NCBI GenBank assembly: GCA_003615045.1
Contig: ML014162.1
Location: 1-64,000, forward strand
Direction: 5' to 3'
DNA: 64,000 bases
From: Caulochytrium protostelioides
Taxonomy: Eukaryota > Chytridiomycota > Caulochytriomycetes > Caulochytriales > Caulochytriaceae
The notes beneath the pieces are model-generated. The model did not search any database and was not told the origin of the DNA. It saw nothing but the letters and a program-made list of their open reading frames with translations. A program made the position numbers and the translations under genes. Below are positions 50,487 through 61,335 of the stretch, one piece after another (the first letter of the stretch is position 1; each line of letters starts with the position of its first letter).

Positions 50487-51722
50487 TTACTCTTCCTCCG
50501 AGTCATCGTCCTCCGCGGTCTGCAGCCACTGGATGAAGGGCTCCATCTGCTTGATGAAGACGCTCTTGCCCTGCGGGCTGGCGCCCTTCTGGAACCAGTA
50601 GATGATGGCAGACTCCGAGAGCACGTCGGTCTGGTACAGCTCTGAAACGATGGTGCGGAAGTGCTTCTGGAGACGGGCGTCCTCATAGGCCATGTGCTGG
50701 ATGCGCAGCAGCAGCGTGAGCTCCGTCTTGGCGCTCGTGCAGAAGACGGCGAGGACGGGGCCGAAGGTCTGCAGCACGCGCTGGAAGTGCTTGTCGACCT
50801 GGTCCGTACGGCCCGTGAAGTCGATGGTGGTGACCGCAGCCTCCCAGAGCAGGGTCGCCGTGTCAAGCTCCGTCCACTGGTGCGCGGCCTGCTGCTCCTT
50901 GGCATACATGCCGGCCTCCTGGGGCGTGCCCCCACTCATGATGTCGTGGAGACGCTGCAGCGCGATATCGCGGATCTTGACCTGCTGGACCTGCGAGTGG
51001 AACTCGGCCACGTTGGCGAGGTCCTTGCTGGCAAAGAAGGCCTTGAGGTCGCGCTCGCTGCGTTGCGCCGCCGGGAAGAAGTCGAGCAGCTTGCTGCCGA
51101 TCTGCGACTTGCGCAGCAGCGTCTGCAGGTTCGCGGCCGACGCATCGGCCACATAGGCCTGGAACACGCACGTCATAAACTCCAGCGCGACGCCCTCCTT
51201 GACCAGGTGCTCCTTCAGCAGGTGCGTGAGCGCATCGAGCGGCAGCAGCTGGCGCGACACAAACAGCGCAAAGGCCTTGGCGAACTTGGGCAGCTCGTCC
51301 GCGAACTTATTCACGTACTGCAGCAGGTGCGCCATCGTCTCCTCGAGACGGCGCTGCAGGTACTTGTAGCGGCGGACGGTGCGCGTCATGATGTCCACAC
51401 GCACGCGGATCTCGGCGAGGTCGTCGGCGCAGGCGAACACGCTGTACGGGTTGCGAGGGCCATCCTGAATGGTCCCGCCGGGCGCGATCAGCCCGCCCAC
51501 GAGCAGCAGCTCGAACAGCGGCTCGGCATACTTCTTGTAGTCGAGCTTGTCGGCGTTCAGTTCCAGAACATGCGCATACTTTTCAATGTCGATCGGCTCG
51601 CCGTCCTCGTTCGTAACGGCATCGACGAAGTTGTCACGGAAGACTTCAGGCTCAAGCTTCGTGACGATCTCACGCTTCCGCTGCTTGATCTTAAACTGGG
51701 GCGCGGGTTGGGGGGCAGACAT
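50487..51722 (-). CDS. eIF5-mimic protein (BZW1/BZW2, 5MP)
   Basis: A translational regulator that competes with eIF5 for eIF2 through a C-terminal W2 (eIF5C) domain and affects start-codon choice. The 411-residue, intronless frame matches the usual length of about 419. Markers are FKIKQRKREIVTKLEPEVFR, LDYKKYAEPLFELLLVGGLI followed by APGG, FVSRQLLPLDALTHLLKEHL and, in the W2 domain, FCTSAKTELTLLLRIQHMAY, LSESAIIYWFQKGASPQGKS, MEPFIQWLQ and an acidic end DDDSEEE. The N-terminal HEAT-like part and the W2 part are both complete. The ATG at 51722 is clear. Confidence 0.96.
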   Translation of the reverse strand: MSAPQPAPQFKIKQRKREIVTKLEPEVFRDNFVDAVTNEDGEPIDIEKYAHVLELNADKLDYKKYAEPLFELLLVGGLIAPGGTIQDGPRNPYSVFACADDLAEIRVRVDIMTRTVRRYKYLQRRLEETMAHLLQYVNKFADELPKFAKAFALFVSRQLLPLDALTHLLKEHLVKEGVALEFMTCVFQAYVADASAANLQTLLRKSQIGSKLLDFFPAAQRSERDLKAFFASKDLANVAEFHSQVQQVKIRDIALQRLHDIMSGGTPQEAGMYAKEQQAAHQWTELDTATLLWEAAVTTIDFTGRTDQVDKHFQRVLQTFGPVLAVFCTSAKTELTLLLRIQHMAYEDARLQKHFRTIVSELYQTDVLSESAIIYWFQKGASPQGKSVFIKQMEPFIQWLQTAEDDDSEEE

Positions 51723-54093
51723 CTATCAAACTCGTTGCGTTGAGAAAACTGGGGAAGGCCTTTGATGAAAAGAAAAAAAGGGATCCGGCCTTGAAGCTGG
51801 AACGGCAGAAGGCTGAGCAGGGCGGGCGACAGGACAAAAAAGAACGGGAACAGGTAAACAGAGAATCGATCTATACGAGCGAGAGAATCCATCCAGGAAA
51901 CCGCGCACAAAACACAAACAACAAAGGTGAGCGATATGAATGGAAAGCCGTCGTATGAATGATGGCACATCGGTCGCGATGGTGGCCATCTGGCCAATCG
52001 CCCATCGTTTTCGCTATCCATGCAAGCCATTGACCCACGAGACCACAGAGTGGCCACGGCGCGTCGACGAATGCACAGGGCAGCTGCTTGCGTTCGGCAC
52101 TGCTAGTCGCGAGACTGTCGATGCCGACGAGGCCGCCATCGACCCGCCGCTGGTGGCGGCGCGTCCATGAGTCGTCAGCGCTCGTGGTTCAGAGCGCCGT
52201 TATTCCAGGCTTCCAGCGCGCCTGCGTCGTCGGCGGCCGCGACCGCGTCGCCTGCACAGCGACCGTCAGGCGCGACCGCAAGCCGCCGTCTCCTTCTTTG
52301 CCAGGCGGGCGGCGAGCGGCAAGCGCGACCGCGGCGCGGACATGGACGGCGGCGGTACACGGTGAAGTCTCTCCGAAGGAAAACGCACATACCGATACGA
52401 ACAAAGAACGCGGTCTCGACGAGGATCCACCGACCGAACCAAGCAGCAAACAGAAGAGAAATCGAGTAGGACGAGGGAGTGGCCAGAGCGGGAGCAGGAG
52501 CAGAGCAAGCGTGGCGGACGGCGCGTGATTCAGCGACAACAAGCACGTGCTTTGTCGCCCGACCTTTGTCTCCCTCCTGGCCTGCGCTCGAGGCCACGTG
52601 CTCCCGTCGCGCGGCGCTCGCGCCCGTATGCGGCTGCCCGCGCGGGCGTCCGCCGATGTGCACCCGTCTCCCCGCGCGTCCACTGGTATCCTCGCCGCCC
52701 TGGCCTGGCCCGGCGGTGGCCGGCCCGCGGCCCTGTGCTCACGCGTCGCGACGCGCCGTCCTGCTCCTACAAGCCCTCCTCGTCGTCGTGGGTCTCGCCG
52801 CGGCCGTCGCTGTCGCCGTTCCCGTCGTCTACCGTCGGCGCGGGAGGGAGGGCCTCCGACACGCTCACGACTCACGGCGGCCAGGCTCGCCCGCGCTCGC
52901 CCCTCGACGCGCCGGGCCGACGTGCCGGTGGCCGACGCGCGCGGCGTGCATGCGGACCGGCGCGCGGCTTAGCGGGCGGCCGCCGCGGCCGCGGCGCGCG
53001 CGGAGCCCCGGCGGGTCCTCAGCCGCGACCATCAACGGAGCGCGGACGGCCGCGGCGGCGACGGCCGACGGCGCCCAGCTCGAGCCGGAGGACGCGCGCC
53101 GTGCTGACGGCGCCGCGTCGGCGGTGCCGTGGAGGACGCCGGGAGGCGCGCCGCCGGAGCGGCCAACCGCGGGTCCGAGCCAGGACGCCTCCGCCACACG
53201 GCGGTCAGGACCACGCCGGCGCGTCCCGATACGGGCCGCGCTCGTATGGCCCGTGATCCACGACACCTGACGATCGTGCGCCAGGGTCACGTATCGAGCG
53301 ATCAGCCGCGCTGGGCCATGTATGTCCGGCGACGCATGAAGGGGCGCATGGGTAAGCATCGATGGGAACGGGGACCAAGACGACCGGCTGCCTCCTGGAC
53401 GGCGGCGTCCTGCGATCGGGCGGTCTGGCTGAAGCCAGCTGAGAGCGTTGCCAATGCCGGTGCCGATGACGGGCGACTGCGGCGACATCGACATTCGATG
53501 CACAGCACAGACAATCTGCAGCGGTATGAAAACTCCGGCGCGTTCGCTGATACTCAGGGTCCATCATATCACGCGTCTGGGACTCCGCCCCCCTTTCCCC
53601 ATGGCCCGGTCCGACTGCGGCGGCTGCGGCGGCGTTGCCTTCGCCGGGCGGAATCCGTGGTGGTCGGCCGCGGCGATGGCCGGCGGCGGTCAGCGGCGGT
53701 CAGCGACCGCCGGCGTTCTGCGGCCCACCACTTTTGGCCAGCTGAACCCATGATCGGCCAACGCGGCGCCCAGGCGCCGACGGAACGCTCGGCCAGCGGC
53801 GACCACGTGGCATCGACGACCCGTGGGGGGGACTCGCTGGAGCGCCACGCGGCGCTGTGCCGTGCCATGCACGCGACGAGCCGAGAGCCCCGTGCGGTCG
53901 ATGCTTCACGTCGCTTGCCGCATTTTTGCCATTCATACTGCGTTCCGTCACACGCAATCGACGCGCCGTGCGTTCCTGCCGCCCGCTGATACCGACGATC
54001 CCATCGCCCGACGCGACGCGACGCGAGTCGACGCGATTGGACGCCGCGTGATTCGTGATTGGCGATCTTCCGATCGGCGCTTGTCGAGTCGCG
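51723..54093. other. Divergent intergenic region (2.4 kb), no firm gene
   Basis: A purine-rich stretch (51740-51930) lies just upstream of the eIF5-mimic gene. From 52,500 to 53,270 overlapping GC-rich frames run on both strands. One plus-strand frame encodes a single hydrophobic stretch (LLLQALLVVVGLAAAVAVAV) flanked by Arg, but the surrounding sequence has no domain and I do not call it. Confidence 0.45.
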
Positions 54094-55334
54094 ATGGATC
54101 CCTCCAGTATGATGCCGCGGATGCCCTCGGCGAATGAGCCGATTCCGCGACCGCCCGGGCAGGGCCCATCGCCGCCGCTGCTCGATATGGCGCCGCACCG
54201 GGCAACCATCGCGCCGCTCGGCCGCGAGCATGTGTTCCGCGTGCCCACCAAGCAGATCAGTGATGCGGCCCGCGATATGCCCGCGTGGCTGCGCAGCGAG
54301 GCCTATGTCCGCTTGATAAGCTTCATCCAGCTCTGCAACACGGCCGTCAAAAATCGCAAGAACAGCGAGTACGGCGAGCTGTCGCCGGTAAGCGCGGCGA
54401 ATGCCTGACCGGCCTATGGGCGGCCCATGACGCCATGACCACGAATCAGCACTCATTCGACCAATGTTGGCTGGCATCTTGCTTTTTTTTTTTCGGGGCG
54501 GATATGGCATGGCTAACGCGCTGCATGCGGGACGGTCGATGCTTGCAGAGTGTCGAACGGATCCTGGCGATGCTGAATACGATCGATGCATGGATCGACG
54601 AGATCCCGCCACTGGAGACGCCGCAACGCTTCGGCAATCGCGCGTTCCGCACCTTTATCGAGCGCCTCGAGTTGCAGGCCGAAGACCTGCTGAGCGAGCT
54701 TCTGCCCGAGCCGCTGTGGCCGTCGATTCCCGAGCTGACGCCGTACCTCGCGGGCGGCTTCGGCCACGGCGTGCGCATCGACTACGGCTCGGGCCACGAG
54801 CTGTCGTTTGTCGCGCTCCTCTGCTGCCTCGATCTCATCGACTATACCGACGCCTCCGATCGCCGCGCCCTGATCCTCGCGGTGTTTGTCCGCTATCTGG
54901 AGATCGTGCGACGTCTGCAGGCGACCTACCGCCTCGAACCTGCGGGCTCGCACGGCGTCTGGGGCCTCGACGATTTCCAGTTCCTGCCCTACTACTGGGG
55001 CGCCCACCAGCTCGTCGGCCACCCACATCTCAAACCCAAATCTGTGCTGTCCGATGATATTCTGCAGCACTTCAGCAAGGACTACATGTACCTGCGGGCG
55101 ATTCAGTTTATTCACGAGATGAAGCAGGGTCCCTTCCACGAGCACTCGCCCCTGCTCTACGATATCTCGGGCGTGCCCACCTGGACCAAGGTCAACAGCG
55201 GCATGATGAAGATGTACATTGCGGAGGTGCTGGAGAAGTTTCCCGTCGTCCAGCACCTTCCGTTTGGATCCCTCCTGCCCTTCGCCCAGAGCGACGCGTT
55301 CGTGCCGGCACCCGGGCGGCAGGATCGGCAATAG
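54094..55334 (+). CDS. PP2A phosphatase activator (PTPA, RRD family)
   Basis: A peptidyl-prolyl isomerase-like chaperone that activates protein phosphatase 2A. Exon 1 (54094-54387) encodes a Pro-rich start, then FRVPTKQISDAARDMPAWLR, SEAYVRLISFIQLCNTAVKN and GELSP before donor GTAAGC. The intron (161 nt, with a ggctaacg branch-like site) ends TTGCAG at 54548. Exon 2 (54549-55334) encodes SVERILAMLNTIDAWIDEIP, PQRFGNRAFRTF, RIDYGSGHELSFVALLCCLD, GVWGLDDFQFLPYYWGAHQL, IHEMKQGPFHEHSPLLYDIS and the end motif FPVVQHLPFGSLLPF. The conserved GxGHE and WGLDD motifs are intact. The spliced length of 359 residues fits the family. Confidence 0.96.
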
Positions 55335-56012
55335 ATCAGCATAGGCATATACGGTTTAAAACACGACACAAACGGGAGGGTCTCGCGACTCGATTGATGG
55401 ATCTGACGTAGTGCGATTCAATTTCGCAAGAAGCGCACAGGTACTAACGATGGAGGATTGTGGTGCTGATTGCTGGTCAGATGGGGGCGGCGGCCCGGAT
55501 GATGGGAGGGAGATCTGCACGGCCCTGGTGACTCATTCCCCCCCGCTGCCCCCTCCTTCTCAGCAGGTGATCAGCGCCCGCTTCCGCTGAATCGGAGTTT
55601 CAGCATCCGCGCAGCGGAGTCCCATCAACAGATGGAGCGTCGCCGTGGCCCACACCAGCTCGTCGTCTCACCACGGCCGCTCCGCATGCCCGATGAGCGA
55701 TGGCCACACACGCGTTCGGCCCGACGCGATGCCTTCTGCTGTGGAACCCCCTCGAAGCTTGCGAGCCCCTGACCCATCTCGGCATCCTCGCCTGCTCGTT
55801 CTCATACGTCAAAGGTCGCATGCATGGAGCATCAATACTCGTAGCATGGACCATTGTGGTGACGTGCGCATGTTTATAAGCGTTTGCTGACGATGTCAAG
55901 AGGATCGGTTAACGAGTTAATTCCGCCGGGCTGGCACGCCGACCGTCTACAGGTCTGCTCGTTTATTTCGCCGTTTTCGCCGTTTTCGCCGTTTTACACT
56001 CCTTTTGCCAGC
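55335..56012. other. Intergenic between PTPA and CFAP299
   Basis: 678 bases without a gene. Just before the CFAP299 start is a threefold direct repeat of a TTTTCGCCG unit (about 55968-55996), possibly promoter or 5' UTR sequence. Confidence 0.55.
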
Positions 56013-56992
56013 ATGCCGGATGAGGGCACCTCGCTGCAGAGTCTGGCCAATGAGGTCAATCTCACGCAGTACAAAACCTACGAAGACTACCTGGACAGCC
56101 AGATCACGCCGACGGATCTGTTCTACCTCGAGGACAAAGAGCTTGCGCGCCAGCTTGTTGAGCTCGGGTACCGCGGATCCGGCGAGCCGCTGAAGCGCGA
56201 TGAGTTCGAGAACAAAAAGAAGGCCGCTGAGAATTTCCGGCTCCAGCGCGGCGTGCCCACCAAGGCCTTGGCAAACTACGGCAAGAACCTGGGCGACTCA
56301 CCGCTCCTTAAAGCGCTAGCCGATCGCGAAGAAGCCAACCGCGCAGGCAAATTGACGGTAAGGGCGCTTATGACTTGATGCTGCAGGGACCGCGGCATGA
56401 TTGAACGTTTCGTTCTCACGACGCGAAGACGAGACGCGGTGAAGTTCGGCAATGCTCGTGGACCAGATTGCTTCTGATGGGTGATTCTGGTCTGGATGAC
56501 GGCAGTAATCAGGTTAAGCTCCTTCATCCGCTTGCGCATGATTTGATGTTGACGCTCATGCTCATGCTTATGCTCATACCCACCGTCTGATGTTCGTATG
56601 ATCGCCTCATGCATCCTAAGTCAATTGTGTTCCTGCGCACCCTCAACTCGCGAGGGCAAGAGATCTCGGGATACATCGACTACGCACACCGGCTGAAGAG
56701 CGATGATTTCGACCAGTACTTTAGTCGCGCGCGCAAGTTCCTTCCACGGCCGAGCGATTTGTCGTTTTACAACTGGGAGACCCAGAGCTGCATGTCAAAC
56801 GCGACCTCCAATTTCCAAGTAATCACCGACAACGAGCACGGGTTGCTGTTCAAGAACAAGCGTGACCGCAAGATCATTGACGTCGACCCGGAGGCGCCGT
56901 CCCCGGGAGACAACACGACCTGTGAGTTTATCGAGCCCGGCGAACACCTCCAAGTCCTCATCTTTGACCACGCTACGCGTCGCTTCGGATAA
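56013..56992 (+). CDS. CFAP299: Cilia- and flagella-associated protein 299 (C4orf22 family)
   Basis: A conserved protein found in organisms with motile cilia; its precise position in the axoneme or cytoplasm is not established. Exon 1 (56013-56357) encodes [40 protein letters not shown] and [11 protein letters not shown]-like sequence before donor GTAAGG. The intron (263 nt) ends CTAAG at 56620. Exon 2 (56621-56992) encodes [70 protein letters not shown] and ends DHATRRFG. This matches CFAP299 nearly end to end. The spliced length of 238 residues compares with about 233 in human. A GTAATC inside exon 2 is read through, because it encodes a conserved VITDN. Convergent with the USP-like gene, 154 bp apart. 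Confidence 0.96.
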
Positions 56993-57146
56993 CCCGTTCC
57001 TGTCACGGCACAACGCGAGATCGAATCCGCCCATAACGTTCAGGTTTTTTTTCTGTTTTTGTATACATAAACTCTTTTTCGTCATGATCATCCTATACGC
57101 GACAACAAAGGCGATACAAGCGGAAATCACGATGCGCAGGTCACAC

Positions 57147-60050
57147 CTAGGACGGGGGCGACCGCGAGGCCGGGAGCGCGCCGGCGCCAGCAGACCCGTC
57201 CTCCTCCATCGCGGCGGTCCCGCCACTCTCCGCCAGCAGCGCGGTGGCCGTGCCGGCCACCTTGCGCTTCGGCGACCCCGGGAGCGTGTAACACGCGCGC
57301 ACGCAGCCGCTCCCCGGGTCGGCGGCCGTCTCAGCGTCGCTCAGCCCGGACGCCGCCGTGCTCGATGAAGCACTGGACGGCGCGGCCGCGCACATGGGCA
57401 TCGGTGACCGCAGCGTTGTCTCGCCGCCTGTGCGGCGGACCGCATCGCTAATGGCGGCGTCGTCCATGGCGGCGTCGTCCATGATGGCATCCGTCGATGC
57501 CAATATGGGCGGCGGCGGCACGGCCGCCGCCAATGCCGACGCCAGCTGCAGGCGCTGCGCCTCGACGGCCGTGTCAACCACTGCATTGTCTTCCGCAATC
57601 TTGGCCACGATCGACGGGTCGACGATCCCGGCCGACACGAGCGCCTCGTAGGACCCATCCGCGGCGACCGCGGCTTCTGGTCGGGGCGGTACCGGTGGCG
57701 CGTAAGCATACCAGAGACTGACGACGTCGCCCGCGTTGCCGACGACGAGCTCCGCCGCGACGGGGGCGACGGTGCCGCGGGCATATTGCATCCACTGCCC
57801 GTCCACTTGGCGGTAGGACACGACGACCTGCGCAGGCAGGACCGATCCATGCGACGCCGCGGCGTCACTGGTGCCGGCGCTGTTCCCGCCCGTCGCGGCA
57901 GTCGCCGCGGGACCGACCGGCAGCCCCGTCGACGGCGCGTCCGGCATCGACCATACGGCCACGAGACGGTACGGCGTCTCGCAGAGCGCGGGCTCGTCAT
58001 AGAGCGACTGCAGCTCGGCCGTGAGACGAGCCTTGGCGTCGGCGATCTGGGCGGTCCAGGAGCGCGTGACGGCGACGGCTGAGCGGAGGGCGTCCGCGGC
58101 CTGCCGCGATCCTGACGGGTGCGCGGCGCGTGCCGCCGCGTCGTCGTCCGCCGTGGTGGTCGCAGACCCAGCGAGGGACGCGAGCCAGTCCGCGCAGTCG
58201 GCGGTCCGCACGCGCAAGTGGTCCTGGGCCATGCTCTGCTCGACATCCGCGAGCTCCTGCAGGTCGCGCAGGAGGTGGATCTTGCGCTGCGTCGCTTGGA
58301 GCACACGGCTGCTGTGGCGCTGGTAATACCGGTCGAGGTACAGCACTTCCGGCACGTGGCTGACACATGGCAGCGAGGTGGCGGTCCCGAACCGGATGAC
58401 GTGGACGGGCGGTACCGACGCTTCGGGCGCGGACGGGGAGGTAGGCGGCTGCAAATAGGTCTTGACGTGCATCAGGTCCTTGACAGTCACGTGGCGTGCG
58501 GCGCCGTGTGTGGCAAAGAAGAGCGGATCAAGCACATCGTACAAATTGTCGTTGGCCGTCAATACGATCATGGGCAGCGTCTCGGCCTCGCGTCGCACGG
58601 TGGCCGAGGGCCCCAACGGGCGCTCGGCCGCCGCGAGCGCTTCCGATCCCGTCGACGTGGCGGCCGCCGCGGGCGCCGTGGCTGCCGCGGCATAGGAAAA
58701 GCCGGTGGGCGCGGGCTCGGAGTCCACGATGCGGTCGCGCGTGATGCCGACGTGGAACAAAGCCGCCAGACGGCGCGGCGGCGCGAACTCGGCCAAGAGG
58801 TCGTCGAGCTGGTCGTGCAGCAGGGCCAGCGTCTCGTTGAACCCGAGCCGCGGCGACGCGAGCGCGCGCTCGGGCGTGTGGCGCAGCTCGAAGTGGTGCG
58901 TGCGGGAAGTCGGTGCCAGCAGCGCTTCAATGAGGCCCACCGAGAGCTGACTGCGGCGCGAGCCGCGCGCTGCGGCGGCGGCCAGCTGCAGGGCGGCTAG
59001 CAGATACGTTTGCCGTGGGACGCGCGGGAGCTGTCCGATCGCGTTGGTGGGCGCGCTGCGGGACGCCGGTCGCCCTACCGCCGCCGGGGCCGTGACGGCG
59101 TCGCCCTCGCTGCTATGCAGTAGCGCCATGGCCTGCTCGAAGGTCGGCTGAGCAAGTTCAAATCCGAAGGTGTTCATTGACAGAAGGGCCTCACACCATC
59201 CGGGTATCGCGGTCAGCACCATCATCAGATGCGCGATCCACGCGCTCGGCGTACCGAGGAAGGCCACCGGCATCGTCTCGGCCCGCGGTAATGGGGGTGA
59301 GAATGAAGACGACGAGGCGGCGCCGCCGTCAAGCGACAGATGCGGCATACTGATCAAACTCGGCAGCAGCGGAACGGTCGACGGCAGGGTCACGACGGCG
59401 CGGGCCGGACTCGCCGCGGCGTTCTGCGACGTGCTGGTGCTGCCGCCACCACGGTACCCGTGGCTGTGCGCCGCGGCGCTCACGACCGCCTGAGGGGCAT
59501 GGGAGGCATGAGACGCGTCGGTCTCGTCGGCCAGTGAAGCCGCGATCGCGCGCTGCAGGTCGTCGTCGTCGTCGCCGCTGGGCCCCGCGACGAGGTCGAC
59601 GACCTCGCTCTCCGCCGCTTGCGGCGTCGGCGCGGCGATCCGGCGGCCGTCGCTCGCGGCCGCGGCGGCGTGGCTTTGCTCGGAGAATCGGACGTTGCGC
59701 GACTGCCGATCGTTGCGGCGGGCGGCGGCGGCGGCCGAAGCGGCCGCGTAGCTGGAGGCCGGGGCATCGCCCGCCGCGCCGGCGGACCGCGGCGGGCTGC
59801 CCGTGAGGTCATAGACCGGCTCGGCTTGCGGAGATCGCGCCGCGGCGGCCGAGGTGGCAGCGGCGGGCGTCGGAGTCGCGGCCCCGGCGCTCGCGGCCCG
59901 GGTGGCGGCGTTGGCGGGCACGCGGCGGTGCTCAAAGTAGTATTCGACGGCGCGTTCAGCGCTGTTGCCGCAGTACGCGAGCAAGGCCGTCGCGTCGTCG
60001 GTCGAGATGGAGAGCATCATCGCGACGTCGGCGGCCATGGCGGCGCTCAT
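57147..60050 (-). CDS. USP25/28-like protein, catalytic residues apparently lost
   Basis: A 967-residue relative of the ubiquitin proteases USP25 and USP28. The start at 60050 (MSAAMAADVAMM) leads into a UBA-like domain (DATALLAYCGNSAERAVEYY). A ubiquitin-interacting motif follows near residues 158-173 (DDDDLQRAIAASLADE). The USP core can be followed: GTPSAWIAHLMMVL sits where USP28 has GNTCWFSAVIQSL, so the nucleophile Cys is a Ser or absent (near residue 269). LLHDQLDDLLAEF and ALFHVGITRDRI match the next blocks. EVLYLDRYYQRHS and RKIHLLRDLQ match the characteristic LYxDRY and coiled-coil insert of USP25/28. PYRLVAVWSMPD and DGQWMQYARG flank the place where GHYWAY with the catalytic His should be, and this motif is missing. 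It may bind ubiquitin without cutting it. An ATG at 60131 is also in frame. Confidence 0.72.
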   Translation of the reverse strand: MSAAMAADVAMMLSISTDDATALLAYCGNSAERAVEYYFEHRRVPANAATRAASAGAATPTPAAATSAAAARSPQAEPVYDLTGSPPRSAGAAGDAPASSYAAASAAAAARRNDRQSRNVRFSEQSHAAAAASDGRRIAAPTPQAAESEVVDLVAGPSGDDDDDLQRAIAASLADETDASHASHAPQAVVSAAAHSHGYRGGGSTSTSQNAAASPARAVVTLPSTVPLLPSLISMPHLSLDGGAASSSSFSPPLPRAETMPVAFLGTPSAWIAHLMMVLTAIPGWCEALLSMNTFGFELAQPTFEQAMALLHSSEGDAVTAPAAVGRPASRSAPTNAIGQLPRVPRQTYLLAALQLAAAAARGSRRSQLSVGLIEALLAPTSRTHHFELRHTPERALASPRLGFNETLALLHDQLDDLLAEFAPPRRLAALFHVGITRDRIVDSEPAPTGFSYAAAATAPAAAATSTGSEALAAAERPLGPSATVRREAETLPMIVLTANDNLYDVLDPLFFATHGAARHVTVKDLMHVKTYLQPPTSPSAPEASVPPVHVIRFGTATSLPCVSHVPEVLYLDRYYQRHSSRVLQATQRKIHLLRDLQELADVEQSMAQDHLRVRTADCADWLASLAGSATTTADDDAAARAAHPSGSRQAADALRSAVAVTRSWTAQIADAKARLTAELQSLYDEPALCETPYRLVAVWSMPDAPSTGLPVGPAATAATGGNSAGTSDAAASHGSVLPAQVVVSYRQVDGQWMQYARGTVAPVAAELVVGNAGDVVSLWYAYAPPVPPRPEAAVAADGSYEALVSAGIVDPSIVAKIAEDNAVVDTAVEAQRLQLASALAAAVPPPPILASTDAIMDDAAMDDAAISDAVRRTGGETTLRSPMPMCAAAPSSASSSTAASGLSDAETAADPGSGCVRACYTLPGSPKRKVAGTATALLAESGGTAAMEEDGSAGAGALPASRSPPS

Positions 60051-61335
60051 GGCGATAAGAAGCGGCGCACGAGAGCGCCACGTGGCAGAGGGGACTGCGG
60101 GATCGACTCCGGTCCCACGTGGGATGGCCACGCGAGCGGGAGGTGAATGCGGAGTCGCACGTGGGGTGCCCGAAGACGGCCAAACGGTCTGAATCCGGTG
60201 TGGGAGCGGTCGTCACGATCGGCGCGTCGAAGCCAAGCAGGAGGGATCTGATCGTCAATCGCGACGATGGCAGGTGCCCTCGATGCCGTCGCGGCGGCAC
60301 CGACGCATCAAGTGTGACGCATGCCTGTGCCGTGCCGACACGGCGTCCTTGATGGCCTTCACGATACCGTGGGCGCTTGAAGCGCGGCCTGGCGTGATTT
60401 GAAGCGGCGGGGCTCCGCGGCGTCGCCGGGTCCTTCCAAACCTTCGCCGTTTCTTTGGCCTTTCCCCCCATCCCGCGTCACATTCAGGTCGGCGCCGTCG
60501 CACCCCTGGTCCGACGGTGCTCGCGTGTCGCCTCGCCGACGCGATGCCTGCTGCGGCGATGTCGTCGCGTCGACGCCACGGCTACGCGCGTCAGCGGCGG
60601 CGGCATACCGAGTGGCCGTGATCCATACGCGCATGCTTATGCTCCTGCGGGACCACGGGTGGGCGAACGTGGACGGGTCGGTTCGGCTGGATCAGGACGC
60701 GACCGCCGGCACGGCGGCGGTCGCGTCCATGGCGGCAGTGGCAGCGCGTGGCTCAGACGACGTCTAAGCCATGCAGCGGCCCCTCGCCGGCCCGCTGAGG
60801 GAGCGAGGGGCGTGGCCGCCATTCCTATGCTTCCTATCGGAGTTTGCCGTTGGCCAGACGCCGTGGGACCGGTTGGTGTGGGGCGGGTCCGACCCTTCCC
60901 TTGGCCCGGTCTCGGGTAGCCCCATCGGCAGCACGCTGGCGCGCGGCCACGCTGGCGCCAAACCTCAGCCGCATGCATCATCATAGCGACATTCGGGTCC
61001 AAAAGAAGCGGGACAGTCTGAGAATTGCTGACTCGTGCATCGGTGGCTGGCAGGTCGTGACCTGGCGCGGCTGCGAGAACATGGACGATGGGTATGTCCG
61101 CCAAGCTCCCTGGGCCCCGCTCTCCCAGGTCATCTACTTGCTTGCTCCCGCGTCTCGCTCTGGATGCGATCCCTCCTCCCCGCCCATCGGATCTCGCCCT
61201 TGGAATCCATCCTCGGTCGATAGTCCCTTGCGTTTGATCGGATCGTGCGATTCCTAGCTTGAAGACCACAACGCTGAGCATACCCGGCTTTTCCCTTCCG
61301 TCTCCCCGGCCGCTGCCGCCGCCGTTGCCGCCACC
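60051..61335. other. Divergent promoter region of the USP-like gene and RAT1
   Basis: 1.3 kb without a supportable gene. The 3' end shows pyrimidine-rich sequence (cttttcccttccgtctcccc near 61288) just before the RAT1 start. Confidence 0.55.

Noticed and set aside
52479-53270. Plus-strand frame with one hydrophobic segment
   Set aside because: The segment looks like a membrane helix, but Ala/Val/Leu runs arise easily in GC-rich DNA, the rest has no domain, and overlapping frames on both strands are equally open.
56821-56990. Possible GTAATC splice donor within CFAP299 exon 2
   Set aside because: Reading through gives [17 protein letters not shown], which is conserved in the family, so no intron is present.
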